Part shown: piece after piece, positions 4,888 to 5,901 of the stretch
How the letters are laid out: the number at the start of each line of letters is the position of its first letter
Position numbering within the stretch: position 1 is the first letter of the stretch
From: Candidatus Omnitrophota bacterium
Lineage (GTDB): Bacteria > Omnitrophota > Gorgyraeia > 1-14-0-20-64-10 > JACQQZ01
Assembly: GCA_016206755.1 (NCBI GenBank)
Contig: JACQQZ010000111.1
Coordinates: 1 to 5,901 of the forward strand
Length of the DNA: 5,901 bases
Direction of reading: 5' to 3'
Notes under the pieces: model-generated
Told to the model about the DNA's origin: nothing
The model's database searches: none
The model's input: the letters and a program-made list of their open reading frames with translations, nothing else
Program-made: the position numbers and the translations under genes

Positions 4888-5901
4888 CTAAACGTTGAAC
4901 CGGAAGTGCATGATGTCGCCGTCTTGGACGACGTATTCTTTGCCTTCCACGCGCAGCTTGCCCTGCTCGCGCGCGGCCGCCTCTGAACGGCACCGGACAA
5001 AATCATCGTAGCCGATGACCTCCGCACGGATAAAGCCGCGCTCGAAGTCGGAGTGGATGACACCGGCGGCCTGCGGACCTTTGGTCCCGGCGCGGATCGT
5101 CCAGGCCCTGTCCTCTTTGGGACCGACCGTAAAATAAGTAATCAAGCCCAATAGATCGTACCCGGCGCGGATCAGGCGGTTGAGGCCCGGCTCCTGCAGG
5201 CCGACCGCCGCCAAATATTCGGCGCGCTCTTCGGGCGTTTCGAGCGCGGCAATCTGCGCTTCGATGGCGCCGCAAATCGCCACCACAGGCGCCCCCTCTG
5301 ACTTTGCCAACTGACGCAGTGCCTGCAACGCCGGGGATTCTTTCCCCTCTGTCATATCCTGCTCGCCGACATTGGCAACGTACATCATCGGTTGCATGGT
5401 GATCAAATTCAGCGGCTTGATTGCTTCCAGGGCATCGGGACTCATCGACCGGGTGGCCGAACGGGCCGGGATTCCCTGATCGAGCGCCTGCGAAACTTGC
5501 TTCATCACATCCACTGCAAACGCGGCTTTCTTATCCCCCGATTTGGCCACCCGCTCCAAACGCCCGGCGGCGGTCGTTACAATGTTCAAATCGCGCAAGG
5601 CCAGCTCGGTGTGAATGATTTCAACATCACGCTTTGGATCCACCGATCCGCTGACATGGATGACATTCGGATCTTCAAAGCAGCGAACCACGTGCGCAAT
5701 CGCCTCGACCTCGGCGATGCGGCTTAAAAACTGGTTGCCCAACCCCTCCCCCTGGCTGGCCCCTTTGACCAAGCCGGCGATATCAACGAATTCAATGATG
5801 GTCGGGACTATTTTTTCGGTGGGGACCAATTGCGCCAAAGCGTCCAGGCGAGGGTCCGGAACAGGCACGACGCCGACATTGGGATCGATGGTGCAAAAAG
5901 G
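4888..5901 (-). CDS. ychF: Ribosome-associated ATPase YchF (Obg family), 5' end outside window
   Basis: YchF/OLA1-type P-loop NTPase, an almost universal cytosolic protein that binds ribosomes and, unlike other Obg-family members, prefers ATP to GTP. 337 codons are visible and the frame is open to the right edge; the full protein is about 365 aa, so roughly 30 N-terminal residues with the GLPNVGKS P-loop are missing. The visible part begins [18 protein letters not shown], which is the conserved switch I region. Next come the G3 motif [19 protein letters not shown], a charged coiled-coil insert, and the G4-equivalent NVGE (in YVANVGEQD), the Asn-x-x-Glu form associated with ATP use. The C-terminal TGS domain ([15 protein letters not shown] ... 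[16 protein letters not shown]) completes the protein, which ends at a TAG. The GTG at 5868 is an internal Val, not a start. It is 87 bases upstream of the oxidase pair on the same strand, with no functional link expected. Confidence 0.97.
   Translation of the reverse strand, partial: PFCTIDPNVGVVPVPDPRLDALAQLVPTEKIVPTIIEFVDIAGLVKGASQGEGLGNQFLSRIAEVEAIAHVVRCFEDPNVIHVSGSVDPKRDVEIIHTELALRDLNIVTTAAGRLERVAKSGDKKAAFAVDVMKQVSQALDQGIPARSATRSMSPDALEAIKPLNLITMQPMMYVANVGEQDMTEGKESPALQALRQLAKSEGAPVVAICGAIEAQIAALETPEERAEYLAAVGLQEPGLNRLIRAGYDLLGLITYFTVGPKEDRAWTIRAGTKGPQAAGVIHSDFERGFIRAEVIGYDDFVRCRSEAAAREQGKLRVEGKEYVVQDGDIMHFRFNV

Noticed and set aside
4202..4993. A 263-codon minus-strand open frame over the oxidase subunit III gene
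   Set aside because: It is out of frame with a clear subunit III gene, rich in Arg and Gly as expected of a shadow frame in GC-rich DNA, and has no recognisable domain.
5866..5868. GTG as start codon of ychF
   Set aside because: The frame stays open to the window edge and the residues before it ([11 protein letters not shown]) are conserved YchF sequence, so this is an internal Val codon.
1..5901. CRISPR array, tRNA, rRNA, insertion sequence, phage or defence genes
   Set aside because: No spaced direct repeats, RNA gene signatures, terminal inverted repeats or transposase/integrase motifs were found on either strand; the window is almost fully accounted for by six metabolic or housekeeping genes.

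Overview
The window is densely coding chromosomal DNA of moderately high GC from a bacterium with an aerobic respiratory chain. Exported murein hydrolases together with a cytosolic dipeptide epimerase point to a bacterium that recycles peptidoglycan peptides. I cannot name the phylum from sequence alone. I see no phage, plasmid, IS, CRISPR or RNA gene.

Left half (27-3933): a probable murein-peptide salvage locus. A leftward M15B (VanY/LdcB-like) carboxypeptidase gene is divergent from a rightward three-gene operon. That operon encodes an exported SH3b-NlpC/P60 endopeptidase (YkfC-like), an L-Ala-D/L-Glu epimerase of the enolase superfamily (YkfB/YcjG-like) and a multi-pass DUF819 (YjcL-like) membrane protein. 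The operon genes overlap by 4 and 19 bp, so they are probably co-transcribed and translationally coupled. The order of steps would be: trim D-Ala from stem peptides, cut the gamma-D-Glu-diaminopimelate bond outside the cytoplasm, bring L-Ala-D-Glu inside, and epimerise it to L-Ala-L-Glu for peptidase cleavage and reuse. DUF819 has no settled function, so its role as the dipeptide importer is the main new hypothesis here. The divergent genes seem to share a very compact promoter region (about 806-860) in which the two predicted promoters overlap.

Right half (3930-5901), all leftward: a two-gene cluster for cytochrome c oxidase subunits III and IV (caa3 type), preceded by the conserved ATPase gene ychF, which runs off the right edge and lacks its P-loop. 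The usual neighbours, subunits I and II, are not beside subunit III in this window. The salvage operon and the oxidase cluster converge with stop codons overlapping by 4 bp, leaving no room for a terminator between them. The only gap of any size inside the window, 4801-4887, holds a good sigma70-like promoter for the oxidase pair. Positions 1-26 hold a short heptanucleotide tandem repeat cut by the window edge. No gene-free stretch exceeds 300 bases.
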